Below, piece after piece: positions 8,339 to 17,534 of a DNA stretch of 64,000 nt. How positions within the stretch are numbered: position 1 is the stretch's first letter; each line of letters begins with the position of its first letter. Position numbers and translations under genes: made by a program. The stretch is taken from contig JAGFIY010000127.1 of assembly GCA_024103215.1 (NCBI GenBank), positions 168,186-232,185 on the forward strand, given 5' to 3'. The notes under the pieces were generated by a model, which had not been told where the DNA came from, made no database searches, and saw only the letters and a list, made by a program, of their open reading frames with translations. This stretch comes from Melioribacteraceae bacterium (GTDB taxonomy: Bacteria > Bacteroidota > Ignavibacteria > Ignavibacteriales > Melioribacteraceae).

Positions 8339-10450
8339 TTATCTTATCAGCATCATCTTTTTTGTTTGGTTTACGCTGCCTGCATTAAGCCGGTAGTAGT
8401 AAATTCCCGAAGATAAACCCTCGGCATTGAACTTAACTTCATAAGTTCCTGGTAATAAGTTTTTATTTACAAGCACAGCAACTTCTCGGCCGAGTAGATC
8501 ATAAACTTTTAGTGATACATTAGAATTCATCTTAACTGCCGGGATGGAAAATTGTATAGTGGTTGTTGGATTAAATGGATTCGGATAATTTTGTTTGAGT
8601 GAAAAAATCTGCGGTACATAATTTTCATCAACGTTCGTAGGGAAATTATCTTTTAAGATATACAGCCCATTCCAAACTTGAGCAAAGTATATTATATCAT
8701 TACCTAACGTAATCTCAGCTGAATAAGTGTACGGTGTGTCGAACTCACCGGTCAATAATGGATTTTCTTTATCACTTATATCTATTCTTTTAACACCTTC
8801 TTCTGATCCGATGTATGCGTTATCTCCTTTCACAACGACTGAATACCAAAAATCACCCGGCAAACTACCCACCACTACCGGGTTATTTGGATCGCTTATA
8901 TCGGTTATGTTCAAGCCATGACCGCAGGTATATGCGTAGTTTCCTTCAACAAAAATGGCACGTGCAAAATAGATGTCTTGGACATCCCAATCCGTAACCG
9001 ACTGAGGATTAACAGGATCGGAAACATCGAAAATAGTTACTTTACTTTCGTTATTTGTTACAATATAAGCGAAATCATCTTTAACAAAAATATCAGTTGC
9101 ATTGACTTCAATAACTCCAACTTCATCAGCGTTCGTCGGATCGCTTATATCCAGTATGCTGATACTGTTATTGAACAAAACATAAAGATAGTCACCGATT
9201 ATTTCCAGATCATTGACTCCGCCGGTCGGTAACTCAGCAATTATTTCCGGAGCGTAAGGATCACTTATATCAATAAAATATATTCCCAGAAACGAGCCAA
9301 GACACAACAAATTTCCTGATAGTGCTGACGCTCTATAATTGTTATTGATCAACCCGGGTAATACTTGTGAGATTTTAGAAATGCTTGTTTTTGATTCGAC
9401 TTCAAAAATAAATAACCCATATCCTGAATCAGTAATATAGACTAAATTATCTTTCACTTTAATATCACGTATATAACTCCCAGTAATAAAATCTGAAAGA
9501 TGAACAATGTTAGAGGGATTTGATGCATCAAATATTGTTAAACCCCCATTACATACTATCATTAAATTCCCGCTTGTAATTATAGATTGTGGACGATAAT
9601 AAGTACCAGCTTCCAATTCGCCTACAATATTTGGGCTCAGGGGATTTGTAACATCAATTAATAATGTCCCGCCCCATGCTGTTTCAACCATATAAACTGT
9701 TCCGTTATCGTAAAAAAGATAATTAGCATTTACATCCAGTGAAGCAATTTCCTGTGGAGAGGTATTATCAGTTACATCGATTACTTTAAATCCTTGTGAT
9801 GCTGCTAAATATGCAGTTGTTCCATTTACAGCAACACTATTCCCCCAGTAATTTCCTTCTAAAACTCCAACCAGTAAGGGAAGCGCCGGATCTTCAACAT
9901 TATAGATAATTAGTCCCGAATACTTCGATGCTATGTATGCAAAATTACCTTGCACGTACACATCATTGATTCCATCCGCAAACAACTGATAGATGTAAAC
10001 TGGATTTGCGGGATCGGAAACATCGTAAATCATTATCCCTCCGCCGTCAACCAAATATACATAACCGTCATGGTAAAATATTTGAGCTGCATACCAATTA
10101 TACGATACGCCGGTACCCATCAAGATCATATTTGACGGATCACTTACATCAATAACCACCATACCAATAGTACGGATCGACACGTAGGCATAATTGTCTT
10201 CAACAAAAACATCAGCAACTTGACCACCAACCAGCACGTCCGATATAGCCACCGGATTTTCCGGATCACTAATATCAAGACTTGTCAATAGTGACCCGTT
10301 GCCTACAAATGCAAGCGTACCCTCCGTCGCAGCAGCATTACAAGATCCATTTGCCCATCGAGCTTGAACGCTGAAATCATCTTGGGCATAAATTAATGCT
10401 GCGCTTAAACTCAAAAACAATAAAATTGAAAAAAAATCTTTCTTAATCAT
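8339..10450 (-). CDS. Secreted LVIVD-repeat beta-propeller protein with T9SS sorting domain
   Basis: About 703 residues. A signal peptide (FFSILLFLSLSAALIYAQ) is followed by about 13 LVIVD repeats, each near 43 residues, of the form AYVS...GMVVIDVSDPSNM or AYIASKYSGLIIYNVEDP, which fold as a beta-propeller. The C-terminus is a type A T9SS sorting domain: NYPNPFNPTTTI, LKVYDLLGREVAVLV, LSSGIYYYRL and the end KKMMLIR. It should be exported to the cell surface or medium; the propeller is probably a binding scaffold. The start is the ATG at 10450, with GAGGG 5 bp upstream; the upstream TTG frame would overlap that site. It lies 33 bp behind the subtilase gene and is probably in its operon. Confidence 0.9.
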   Translation of the reverse strand: MIKKDFFSILLFLSLSAALIYAQDDFSVQARWANGSCNAAATEGTLAFVGNGSLLTSLDISDPENPVAISDVLVGGQVADVFVEDNYAYVSIRTIGMVVIDVSDPSNMILMGTGVSYNWYAAQIFYHDGYVYLVDGGGIMIYDVSDPANPVYIYQLFADGINDVYVQGNFAYIASKYSGLIIYNVEDPALPLLVGVLEGNYWGNSVAVNGTTAYLAASQGFKVIDVTDNTSPQEIASLDVNANYLFYDNGTVYMVETAWGGTLLIDVTNPLSPNIVGELEAGTYYRPQSIITSGNLMIVCNGGLTIFDASNPSNIVHLSDFITGSYIRDIKVKDNLVYITDSGYGLFIFEVESKTSISKISQVLPGLINNNYRASALSGNLLCLGSFLGIYFIDISDPYAPEIIAELPTGGVNDLEIIGDYLYVLFNNSISILDISDPTNADEVGVIEVNATDIFVKDDFAYIVTNNESKVTIFDVSDPVNPQSVTDWDVQDIYFARAIFVEGNYAYTCGHGLNITDISDPNNPVVVGSLPGDFWYSVVVKGDNAYIGSEEGVKRIDISDKENPLLTGEFDTPYTYSAEITLGNDIIYFAQVWNGLYILKDNFPTNVDENYVPQIFSLKQNYPNPFNPTTTIQFSIPAVKMNSNVSLKVYDLLGREVAVLVNKNLLPGTYEVKFNAEGLSSGIYYYRLNAGSVNQTKKMMLIR

Positions 10451-10483
10451 CGTATCCCTCAAAATTATTTTATTATGAAAAGA

Positions 10484-13400
10484 CTATTTAAGTAAAATCA
10501 ACTTTCGAGCAGCAGAAAATTGACCTGAAGTGAGTCGATAGAAATAAATTCCGGACGATAACTCTTCCGCATTCAAATTAATTGAATAAGTTCCTGCATT
10601 CTGATAATGATTTACAAGTACTTTTACTTCTTTCCCAAGGATATTGAAAACAGATAATTTTACATCGTCGCTTCTGGGTATTGAATAATTTATTGTTGTG
10701 TTTGGATTAAACGGGTTGGGATAATTTTGCGACAATGAATATTCTTTCGGTAATATGGATGAATTTTCCACATCTACGATAAAATCTATTGGTATGTCAA
10801 TATTACCCCCGTTTGTTGTAATATAAACTTCGCCTTCATAAACATTATCGTTCAATCCGGTTGAATTAAAAGTGATCTCTACTGTTCTTGATCCACCCGG
10901 ATTTATACTTCCGGCTTCGGGGGAGACTGTGATTCTATCAACTGTGCTTCCGATATTTCCTTCAGCTCTAATTAAGAAGGCTCCATTTTCATAATTTGGA
11001 AGAGTGTTTAAGTTAATCCATGATGCACCATTAAAGTAATAACTTTTGTTTGGAATTAGACCGTTTTTATCCGCACCAGCCGGGAAATTAATTCCGGAAC
11101 CCATAGTTTCAATTGAAATGAAAAACTTTTCACCAGGATCAAAATTCATCGGCGGATTTATTGTTGCACGATACCACTTCCCATTCTGCGACAGACTTAA
11201 ATCAAGAAACCCTGAAGCTAGAACATTTAAATTTGCATCAGTGACTTCGACGAAAACACTATTAGTTGAATAAGTTTCTGTTCTCATAAAAAAGTTCAAT
11301 GCATCTAATTCAAAACTGGAACCTGATATATCAAATTCGTTTCTCCATTTAAAATCTTCTGAACTTCCCCAACCTATAAAGCTTTCGGGATTTTCATTAC
11401 CGTCATCAAGAATAAGAAAGTTATCGCCGGTAAGTGTTTTTGATCGAACACTTTTATTATTCAAAATAAATTTGGGAATACTCTTATTCGCAATTTGTCC
11501 GTTTGAAGAATTCTTCTTGTTATCATATGCCTTAGGATTGTTGACCCCCTTTATTGAGTAAGTATCTTCGATGATTTGATAACCGGAGAAATTTCCTTCG
11601 ACTGAGATGTTGAAACTAAGTATCGCACCACCAATGTTACTCAACACAAACGATGCAGTTCCAATATTATTAGGACCATCCTCGATTGATAAATATTGTA
11701 CATCAACTTCTGCAAGCGCTGACGAACCACCGTATAATACAGCTTGATAAATATCAAGTTTTCCGTAGCCCCAAATACTGTTTGGAACCTGCCCTAAACC
11801 CATTGTGTTAGTGGTCGATATCAGTGCAGTATAAATTTGACCTGGAGTCAGTGAAGGATTTTTTTGAAGCAGAAGTGCACCGGCTCCTGCGGCAATTGGG
11901 CAAGCCATACTCGTCCCCTGCATTCGGAAATAATTTGCGGCTCCACCGGGAATTCCGTCATTATCAATCCAACTGTTCGAAAAAGATGTATATACATCCG
12001 TATCTCGAAGTGATAATATAACATGACCTGGAGCAGTGAAATCGGGTTTTTGATAACCGTCTACTCTCGGACCTCTGCTGGAAAAAAGCGCAATATCATT
12101 TAGTATATAATTATTATACCTCCAGTTATCTCCTTCAGAATCAGTCCAAGTTTCTCTTGAAACATAAGCACCAACTGCAAATGCGTTATCAGCACTGCCG
12201 GGACTTCCGATCGTATAATCTTTATCAGAATATTGGAAAGTTACATAGCTTCCCCAATCATCGTAAATATGAAATTCTTGTGAGTTCGGAGAGTTGTTGA
12301 CAACTTTTAAATAATAAGTCCCAGCTTCGGTTATGTAAAAGTTGTAATGTGAATAGAGCGATTCAGTTCCTCTCAAACTCTCCGATGGAAATGGATCCAT
12401 TACAATATTGTTCATCTGTGTATAAGAATCATCGTAATATTCAAGTGTGAGATCGTTACGTGTACTCAATCCATCATACCACACAAGATTGAACCACAAA
12501 GCCACTTGATTACTGCCGGGGTCCGCAACATTGACTTGAATAAAACCTGAAGAACTGTATGCAGCAACTGTTCCTGAATAATGACGCATATCATCCGCCG
12601 AGTTACCTGCAGAAATAAAGAAAGGAACCCCTTGATCATAAACCCAATCAGCTTTTTGATCCTTCGCAATGCTGCCGTCATGAAATGCGTCCCATCCACC
12701 GTAACTCATTGAAAGAATATCCACATCGTAAATATCTACTGCTGCATCCATGGCAGCAATCATAGCATCACTCGATGCACTAGAAGTTTCGTCTTTTCCA
12801 ATTTTCAGAAAAACTAGATCAGCCCCCGGAGCGGTACCAGTAAAAGCACCTTCACCATTATTGGGATGCGAGTGACCGTTAGAAAGGGTTCCCCGACCGA
12901 GTGCCGATCCCGTAACGTGAGTTCCGTGGCCTGAAACTGTGTTACTTACGTCGGGGTCAATTGAAGGATAAAATCCATAATCCATAGCCTGGTAATTGCT
13001 TGGTAAATCGGTACCCTTATAAAAATCATCCAAGCCGGAATCAAGAATTCCAATCGTAACTCCCGATCCATCATATCCCATATTCCAAACCTCCGGGGCA
13101 TGTATACTTTGCACCCCATTATTATTGTGAGGATATGATTGGCGTTCAGCTGTATCCATCTTTTTAATAAAATCAAAAGAAAGGGTTTTTATAAACTTGT
13201 CCACCGGCATGCTGGCAACGATGAAGCCGAGAGGATGATTATAGGAAGGCGGTGTCCATAGTTCCCAGTAACACTCAATTCCTTCACTTTCCAAAATTGT
13301 TTTTTGAGTTTCCAAAGGTTCGCTTTCAAAGTAAAGAATTACTTTGCTGAAACCCTCGCTTGCGGATTTTAATTTGTTTAGTAGTAATAAATTTTTTGTG

Positions 13401-13588
13401 CTTATTTTTTCAAGAAGAGATCCGCTTAGTATTTTGTCGCTTAATTCCGGAGGTACTTGAATGTACTGTTCCGCATTAATAAGAATTCTTTCTTGATCTA
13501 AAGAGCTGCCTTTCAATTTTTCATCAATCTGGGCAAAAAGAAAAGCCGGAAGCAGGAGAATTAAAATTGCAAAAAATTTATCTCTCAT
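10484..13588 (-). CDS. Secreted subtilisin-like serine protease (S8) with T9SS sorting domain
   Basis: A 1034-residue S8 peptidase. Layout: signal peptide 1-20; propeptide about 21-157; catalytic domain with D183 (GILDSGLD), H221 (SGHGTHVTGSA), oxyanion N329 (ISAGNS) and S560 (GTSMACP); beta-rich domains; T9SS sorting domain with NYPNPFNPNTTI and a final KLILLK. An insert of about 130 residues (350-480) sits between the oxyanion Asn and the GFSSRGP-like segment, as in PPC-domain-containing subtilases. The protease should be secreted and surface-attached or released. GGAGG 5 bp before the ATG supports the start. The gene just upstream encodes a lone copy of its propeptide. Confidence 0.95.
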   Translation of the reverse strand: MRDKFFAILILLLPAFLFAQIDEKLKGSSLDQERILINAEQYIQVPPELSDKILSGSLLEKISTKNLLLLNKLKSASEGFSKVILYFESEPLETQKTILESEGIECYWELWTPPSYNHPLGFIVASMPVDKFIKTLSFDFIKKMDTAERQSYPHNNNGVQSIHAPEVWNMGYDGSGVTIGILDSGLDDFYKGTDLPSNYQAMDYGFYPSIDPDVSNTVSGHGTHVTGSALGRGTLSNGHSHPNNGEGAFTGTAPGADLVFLKIGKDETSSASSDAMIAAMDAAVDIYDVDILSMSYGGWDAFHDGSIAKDQKADWVYDQGVPFFISAGNSADDMRHYSGTVAAYSSSGFIQVNVADPGSNQVALWFNLVWYDGLSTRNDLTLEYYDDSYTQMNNIVMDPFPSESLRGTESLYSHYNFYITEAGTYYLKVVNNSPNSQEFHIYDDWGSYVTFQYSDKDYTIGSPGSADNAFAVGAYVSRETWTDSEGDNWRYNNYILNDIALFSSRGPRVDGYQKPDFTAPGHVILSLRDTDVYTSFSNSWIDNDGIPGGAANYFRMQGTSMACPIAAGAGALLLQKNPSLTPGQIYTALISTTNTMGLGQVPNSIWGYGKLDIYQAVLYGGSSALAEVDVQYLSIEDGPNNIGTASFVLSNIGGAILSFNISVEGNFSGYQIIEDTYSIKGVNNPKAYDNKKNSSNGQIANKSIPKFILNNKSVRSKTLTGDNFLILDDGNENPESFIGWGSSEDFKWRNEFDISGSSFELDALNFFMRTETYSTNSVFVEVTDANLNVLASGFLDLSLSQNGKWYRATINPPMNFDPGEKFFISIETMGSGINFPAGADKNGLIPNKSYYFNGASWINLNTLPNYENGAFLIRAEGNIGSTVDRITVSPEAGSINPGGSRTVEITFNSTGLNDNVYEGEVYITTNGGNIDIPIDFIVDVENSSILPKEYSLSQNYPNPFNPNTTINYSIPRSDDVKLSVFNILGKEVKVLVNHYQNAGTYSINLNAEELSSGIYFYRLTSGQFSAARKLILLK

Positions 13589-13637
13589 TATAACCTCCGA
13601 AAATATATTTTATAGTATACTATTTTGTTGATTCTAA

Positions 13638-14102
13638 CTAGTCTGGTTGTACCTCTCTCTCAGCTGTATCAATCTTTTTAATCCACTCCAAACATAGAAC
13701 TTGCTTGAACAGCTCAATTTTAATTTCAGCGGTGAGAAATCCGAGTGGATGGTTAGCGGCAGGAGGACTCCATGATTCCCAATCACACTTAAGAGCAAGA
13801 TTATTTAGTTCGTCTTTTTGTCCAATGCTTGGCTCGGAGCTCAAATAAATAAACACTTTCTGAACAAGTTCAGTCTCATCAATATTTTCAATTTCAAATA
13901 AATGAATTTTTTTACTCATTTGTTCGATGAGTTTGCCGCTTAAAATTTTGTGTGCACATTCTTCGGGCACATTCAAATAATCATTAACAGAAATGAGCTT
14001 ACTGTTATTCTGATCATTGGATTCAGTTTGCTCGATCTCATTTGATCTGCAAGCCGCAGTGAATAGAATAAGAAGTATTACTAACGCAATTGGAAATTTC
14101 AT
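13638..14102 (-). CDS. Lipoprotein consisting of a stand-alone subtilase propeptide homologue
   Basis: A 154-residue protein. Residues 1-18 are a lipoprotein signal ending in LFTAAC (C18 lipidated). Residues 42-153 align without gaps to residues 42-153 of the downstream subtilase, its propeptide; by hand I count about 48 identities in 112, including KILSG, SEP..QK, PP..NHPLGF and IKK.DTAER. The protein stops one residue later, exactly where the protease's mature domain would begin. GAGGG before the ATG and the intact frame argue for an active gene. It probably sits in the envelope and could chaperone or inhibit the protease; a truncated duplicate without function is the alternative. The gene lies 49 bp upstream of the protease. 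Confidence 0.82.
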   Translation of the reverse strand: MKFPIALVILLILFTAACRSNEIEQTESNDQNNSKLISVNDYLNVPEECAHKILSGKLIEQMSKKIHLFEIENIDETELVQKVFIYLSSEPSIGQKDELNNLALKCDWESWSPPAANHPLGFLTAEIKIELFKQVLCLEWIKKIDTAEREVQPD

Positions 14103-14197
14103 ACTAGCCCTCTAAAATTTCTATTTGCAAGATTTGCTTTCAATAAGGGATAACTTTCAAATTCAAACTCGATCCTAAAGCTTTAAATCAAACAACA

Positions 14198-14215
14198 GAG
14201 GGGCATTCGCCCCTC
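14198..14215. terminator. Hairpin, probable terminator
   Basis: Perfect 7 bp GC-rich stem GAGGGGC (14198-14204) / GCCCCTC (14209-14215), loop ATTC. It lies after the zinc-ribbon gene on the minus strand, where it is followed by TGTTGTTTGATTT, an imperfect U-tract. A run of T also follows on the plus strand, but no plus gene precedes it. Confidence 0.6.
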
Positions 14216-14259
14216 CATTTTTTTTCAATAACCTCAGATTCCTCATACTTGCTATGCTT

Positions 14260-14490
14260 TTATGCTATATTACTATTATCCTTAACAAATCTTCCCGGAT
14301 AATTTTTCCCGCAGAATTTACAAAATTTTGCATATGGGTTATAAATGTACTCTCCGCATTCGGGACAAGTTTCAATCAACTCACTACCGCAAAAAGAACA
14401 GTACTTATCCTGCTCATTAATGCTGCAGAAAAATGAACAAACCGGACAAATTTTATATCGATGATCAAGTTTTGTTTTTTCTTTTTGCAT
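14260..14490 (-). CDS. Small double zinc-ribbon protein
   Basis: A 76-residue protein with eight paired cysteines: C15-P-V-C18 with C31-S-F-C34, and C42-P-E-C45 with C57-K-F-C60. This is two treble-clef/zinc-ribbon units (DZR-like) and little else. Such proteins often mediate protein or nucleic-acid contacts; no specific role can be given. The ribosome site is weak. It follows a lipoprotein gene by 14 bp and precedes a hairpin terminator. Confidence 0.72.
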   Translation of the reverse strand: MQKEKTKLDHRYKICPVCSFFCSINEQDKYCSFCGSELIETCPECGEYIYNPYAKFCKFCGKNYPGRFVKDNSNIA

Positions 14491-14504
14491 AGTATTTGTA
14501 AAGA

Positions 14505-14957
14505 TTAAAGTAGCACTAATTGCAAGCTAACCGGCGAAGTCTGACCGGCAATAACTGCAATAGGACTCAGCTGATAATTCGGCCAGGTTCCACTTCCATA
14601 AACATTATAGAGATCTCCGAAGGAAATATTACCGTCGCCGTTTTGATCTTTCCAAGCATCGAGATAGTAAGTCCCCGGAGGTAAATTACCAATCATATAA
14701 TTACCGTTAGCATCGGCGGCAACCGTGCGTAATGTTCTATCCGCATTCCAATCATCAAAGTTTGCATAAATCGCAACACGAGTGTTAGCAGGACTTGAAC
14801 TTGATCCCGGAGGAACCGAAATAACACCCGAGATCGTGCCTGTCGTGGCTGGCGGAGGCGGTGGTGCTACCGGATCATTTTTTTCTTCTTCCTTATCACA
14901 ACTTATGAATAACAAACTGAAAATGATTAGCAGCAAAATAGTTTTTAGTGATTTCAT
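14505..14957 (-). CDS. Lipoprotein with carboxypeptidase-regulatory-like beta-sandwich domain
   Basis: A 150-residue protein. The signal MKSLKTILLLIIF ends at C20 (LLFISC), so it is a lipoprotein. A proline-rich linker follows, then a beta-sandwich resembling CarboxypepD_reg domains (GTISGVISVP...., DANGNYMIGNLPPGTYYLDAW). A loop DQNGDGNISFGD has EF-hand-like spacing and may bind calcium. The ATG at 14957 has GGGAG 5 bp upstream; the upstream in-frame ATG is part of that site. Role unknown. Confidence 0.72.
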   Translation of the reverse strand: MKSLKTILLLIIFSLLFISCDKEEEKNDPVAPPPPPATTGTISGVISVPPGSSSSPANTRVAIYANFDDWNADRTLRTVAADANGNYMIGNLPPGTYYLDAWKDQNGDGNISFGDLYNVYGSGTWPNYQLSPIAVIAGQTSPVSLQLVLL

Positions 14958-15357
14958 ATTTACTCCCATTTTGGTTGTTTCAAGATATGTTTGTCAATTT
15001 TTGTACCTAGTTTTTTTATTCTTAACCTTTGATTCGGAAGGATTTTAGCATCTATTTATTTAGTGAAATTCTTGATGTTGCTTTGATGTGTATCACTGTT
15101 GCTTTAGAACACAACATTTTTGACCTTTTTATATGTCCTCTAATAGATTTTTTATATATATTAAATCCGTGAAAAAGGACGATTAAATCCTTTATCTCTT
15201 AATATCACCTCCGATTCTAGAAAAACGTTTTTACTGTTGTACCGATATAAATTGATTCGAATGCCGAAAAGATTTTTACTGTGCAGATTTTAAAATGTTT
15301 TTTTATCGAAACAACTTCTTGCTGAGAGATCTTTAAGTCACAAAGACAATAGATAAA
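14958..15357. other. 400 bp intergenic region between divergent genes
   Basis: No reading frame or RNA gene is recognisable here. A weak hairpin (AAAGGA / TCCTTT, about 15174-15195) and two loosely similar TTTTTACTGT stretches near 15227 and 15271 are seen. It must hold the promoters of the lipoprotein (minus) and the NtrC-type regulator (plus), but I see no clear sigma-70 or sigma-54 consensus. Confidence 0.4.
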
Positions 15358-16743
15358 ATGAAAAACAGAATTTTAGTTATTGATCATAATTCAAAATTCT
15401 CGGATAATCTTTTGGAATTATCGAAAAAGGATTACGAGTTCTATTCTGCTGAAAGTGTTGAAGAAGGAATAAAACTAATCCGCGAAAAGTTTCCCGATTT
15501 GATTTTGTTGGACTTGAAGTTGAATAACGGTATAAACGGAATCGATATTTTGAAAGAAATAAAGATGATCGATGCATTTATTCCCGTGATAATGATAACA
15601 GATAATGGATCGATAAATACAGCAGTAAAATCGGCGAAGAATGGCTCCGAAAACTATATTTCTAAAACCTCTTCTCCTTATGAAATGAAGAGTCTCTTCG
15701 ATAAAACAATTAGATCAAAACTGAATAAACAGAAGAGCATTGAGATAAAACAAGAAATCGAAAAGCCTTTTTTCAACATCGTAGGCTCGAGCGAGGCAGT
15801 AAAGGTAATTAATGAGAAAATAAACTTGGTCGCAAAAAGTCCGATCACAGTATTAATAACCGGTGAAAGCGGCACGGGAAAGGAATTGGTCGCTAGACAA
15901 ATTCATCTCAAGAGTGAAAGATCTAACGAAGTTTTCGTCGCAGTTAACTGCGGAGCAATTCCGGTTAACTTAATTGAAAGTGAATTGTTCGGACACGAGA
16001 GAGGTTCCTTTACAGGCGCGGTTCAAAGACAATTAGGAAAATTTGAGATTGCTGAAAACGGGACTTTGTTTTTGGATGAAGTATCCGAACTTAGTTTGGA
16101 TGCACAGGTAAAAATCATGAGAGTTCTTCAAGAAAAAGAATTCGAAAGAGTCGGTGGAAACAAAACAATAAAAACTAACACAAGAGTAATTGCTGCAACA
16201 AATAAAAATCTCAAAAATTTAGTGGACGCGAGAAAATTTAGAGAAGATTTGTTCTACCGGCTCGACGTATTCCCGATAGATGTCCCGCCTCTTAGGGAAA
16301 GAAAAGAAGATATTCAAGAACTTATTCACTACTTACTATATAATATTAGTATCGAATTAAAGATGCTGCCTCCGAAATTTTCTAATGATACAGTTGAACT
16401 TTTAAAATCATACGATTGGCCAGGCAATATAAGAGAACTTATTAACTATCTGACAAGATCGGTCATCTTGTGTGCCGGAAAAGAAATAACCCAGGAGATG
16501 ATCGCGCGCTCACTTATCGATTGTCATAAAAAAGATTTCTTCGTTCCGGGAAACACTTCGTTGAAATGGAAAGAAATGAACAAACAGAGAAAGAATGCCG
16601 CGGAAGTTGCAAGCCGAAAAGTTGAAGCTGAGTTCGCAAAAAAACTTCTCGAAAAATTTGACGGCAATGTAAGTAGAGCAGCAGAATATGCTGGAATAAA
16701 TAGGACTAATCTTCATAAAATGATTAAACGAGCGGGATTGTAA
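15358..16743 (+). CDS. Sigma-54-dependent response regulator (NtrC family), orphan
   Basis: A 461-residue activator with a receiver domain (1-120, phosphoacceptor D52 in LLDLKL), a central AAA+ domain (about 140-375; Walker A GESGTGKE near 169; loop GSFTGA at 216, needed for sigma-54 contact) and a Fis-type helix-turn-helix (GNVSRAAEYAGINRTNLHKMI). The receiver acidic pocket reads V-I-D-H, so one of the two metal-binding acids is His. No histidine kinase lies nearby, so input is unknown. It is monocistronic, convergent with the AlbA_2 gene. Confidence 0.92.
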   Translation: MKNRILVIDHNSKFSDNLLELSKKDYEFYSAESVEEGIKLIREKFPDLILLDLKLNNGINGIDILKEIKMIDAFIPVIMITDNGSINTAVKSAKNGSENYISKTSSPYEMKSLFDKTIRSKLNKQKSIEIKQEIEKPFFNIVGSSEAVKVINEKINLVAKSPITVLITGESGTGKELVARQIHLKSERSNEVFVAVNCGAIPVNLIESELFGHERGSFTGAVQRQLGKFEIAENGTLFLDEVSELSLDAQVKIMRVLQEKEFERVGGNKTIKTNTRVIAATNKNLKNLVDARKFREDLFYRLDVFPIDVPPLRERKEDIQELIHYLLYNISIELKMLPPKFSNDTVELLKSYDWPGNIRELINYLTRSVILCAGKEITQEMIARSLIDCHKKDFFVPGNTSLKWKEMNKQRKNAAEVASRKVEAEFAKKLLEKFDGNVSRAAEYAGINRTNLHKMIKRAGL

Positions 16744-16863
16744 GATTTTTTTATTTATTTATGCAATCCATTTTGAAGTGTACCAAGAAATAGTAATGCT
16801 ATCAAAATAATTCCTAATGTATTATTTCTATCATATCTTATATTTTTAATATTGTTTATTTAA

Positions 16864-17520
16864 TTATCCGGAATATGAAAAATAATCTTCACCGTTATCC
16901 TTTGTATGAATCAGCAATATGTCGGCGCGAACCATATTTATTAATGTTCTTGAGGCTCTCCTTTTTGATATGTTTGCTTTCTCCATCAAGTCTTTCACTG
17001 TCAAAGTCTCGTTCCTTTCCAATAATTCAAAAGCAATTCTTTCGTTTTTGCCAATCTTATAATTCTTCAATTCCGACTTTTCAATTTGATTTTGAAGCAG
17101 TTTTATCATCTCTTTGCTTGCTGGAACGCTCTTATCGTTTACCCTTACATAAACTTGAGCAGTGTTCAAATCAAGTTTCTTTTTGTAATCTTGAATTCTA
17201 ACCGGTTTATTATCCGATTCGCTTACTTCAACAGAAACAAGTTCATAACCGTTGATTTCGAAAAAATTAAAACTAAATTTTGGCTTTGGTGTGCAATATT
17301 CTTCTATGGTTTGATTAACTAATTCGGTTATCGATTTTTCACTGTGAATCCCGCATAAGGTTTTATCATCATTAACGCCGAAAATAATCGTACCACCTTT
17401 TGTGTTGGCAAATGCAATTATTTCTTTAGCAATTTTATCATACTCTGAAAATCGCTGCTTAAACTCAACACGAAGATTTTCCCCGCCGTCTATCAGTTTG
17501 ATAAGTTCTTTGTTCGTCAT
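16864..17520 (-). CDS. AlbA_2 (Schlafen-type) putative DNA-binding protein with C-terminal HTH
   Basis: A 218-residue protein. Residues 1-130 match the AlbA_2 domain (PF04326): LRVEFKQRFS, then IAKEIIAFANTKGGTIIFGV and YVRVNDKSVPAS. Residues 155-205 form a winged-helix-like segment (RIAFELLERNETLTVKDLMEKA). This is the common layout of ATP-binding/transcriptional-regulator annotated proteins whose true activity is mostly unknown. It is 14 bp upstream of the TPR lipoprotein stop-side neighbour and ends convergent with the regulator at 15358. Confidence 0.8.
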   Translation of the reverse strand: MTNKELIKLIDGGENLRVEFKQRFSEYDKIAKEIIAFANTKGGTIIFGVNDDKTLCGIHSEKSITELVNQTIEEYCTPKPKFSFNFFEINGYELVSVEVSESDNKPVRIQDYKKKLDLNTAQVYVRVNDKSVPASKEMIKLLQNQIEKSELKNYKIGKNERIAFELLERNETLTVKDLMEKANISKRRASRTLINMVRADILLIHTKDNGEDYFSYSG

Positions 17521-17534
17521 AACTCTGTTATGAG

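Noticed and set aside
8600..10400. Repeated GGATC-rich DNA within the LVIVD gene as a possible non-coding repeat array.
   Set aside because: The periodicity follows the protein repeat ISDPxNP and is explained by coding.
13589..13637. Remnant of a protease catalytic domain after the propeptide lipoprotein.
   Set aside because: Only 49 bp separate the two genes, and they contain the protease ribosome site and no catalytic-domain similarity.
15092..15109. GTGTATCACTGTTGCTTT as a sigma-54 promoter for the regulator at 15358.
   Set aside because: It lacks the invariant GG at -24 and lies about 250 bp from the gene.
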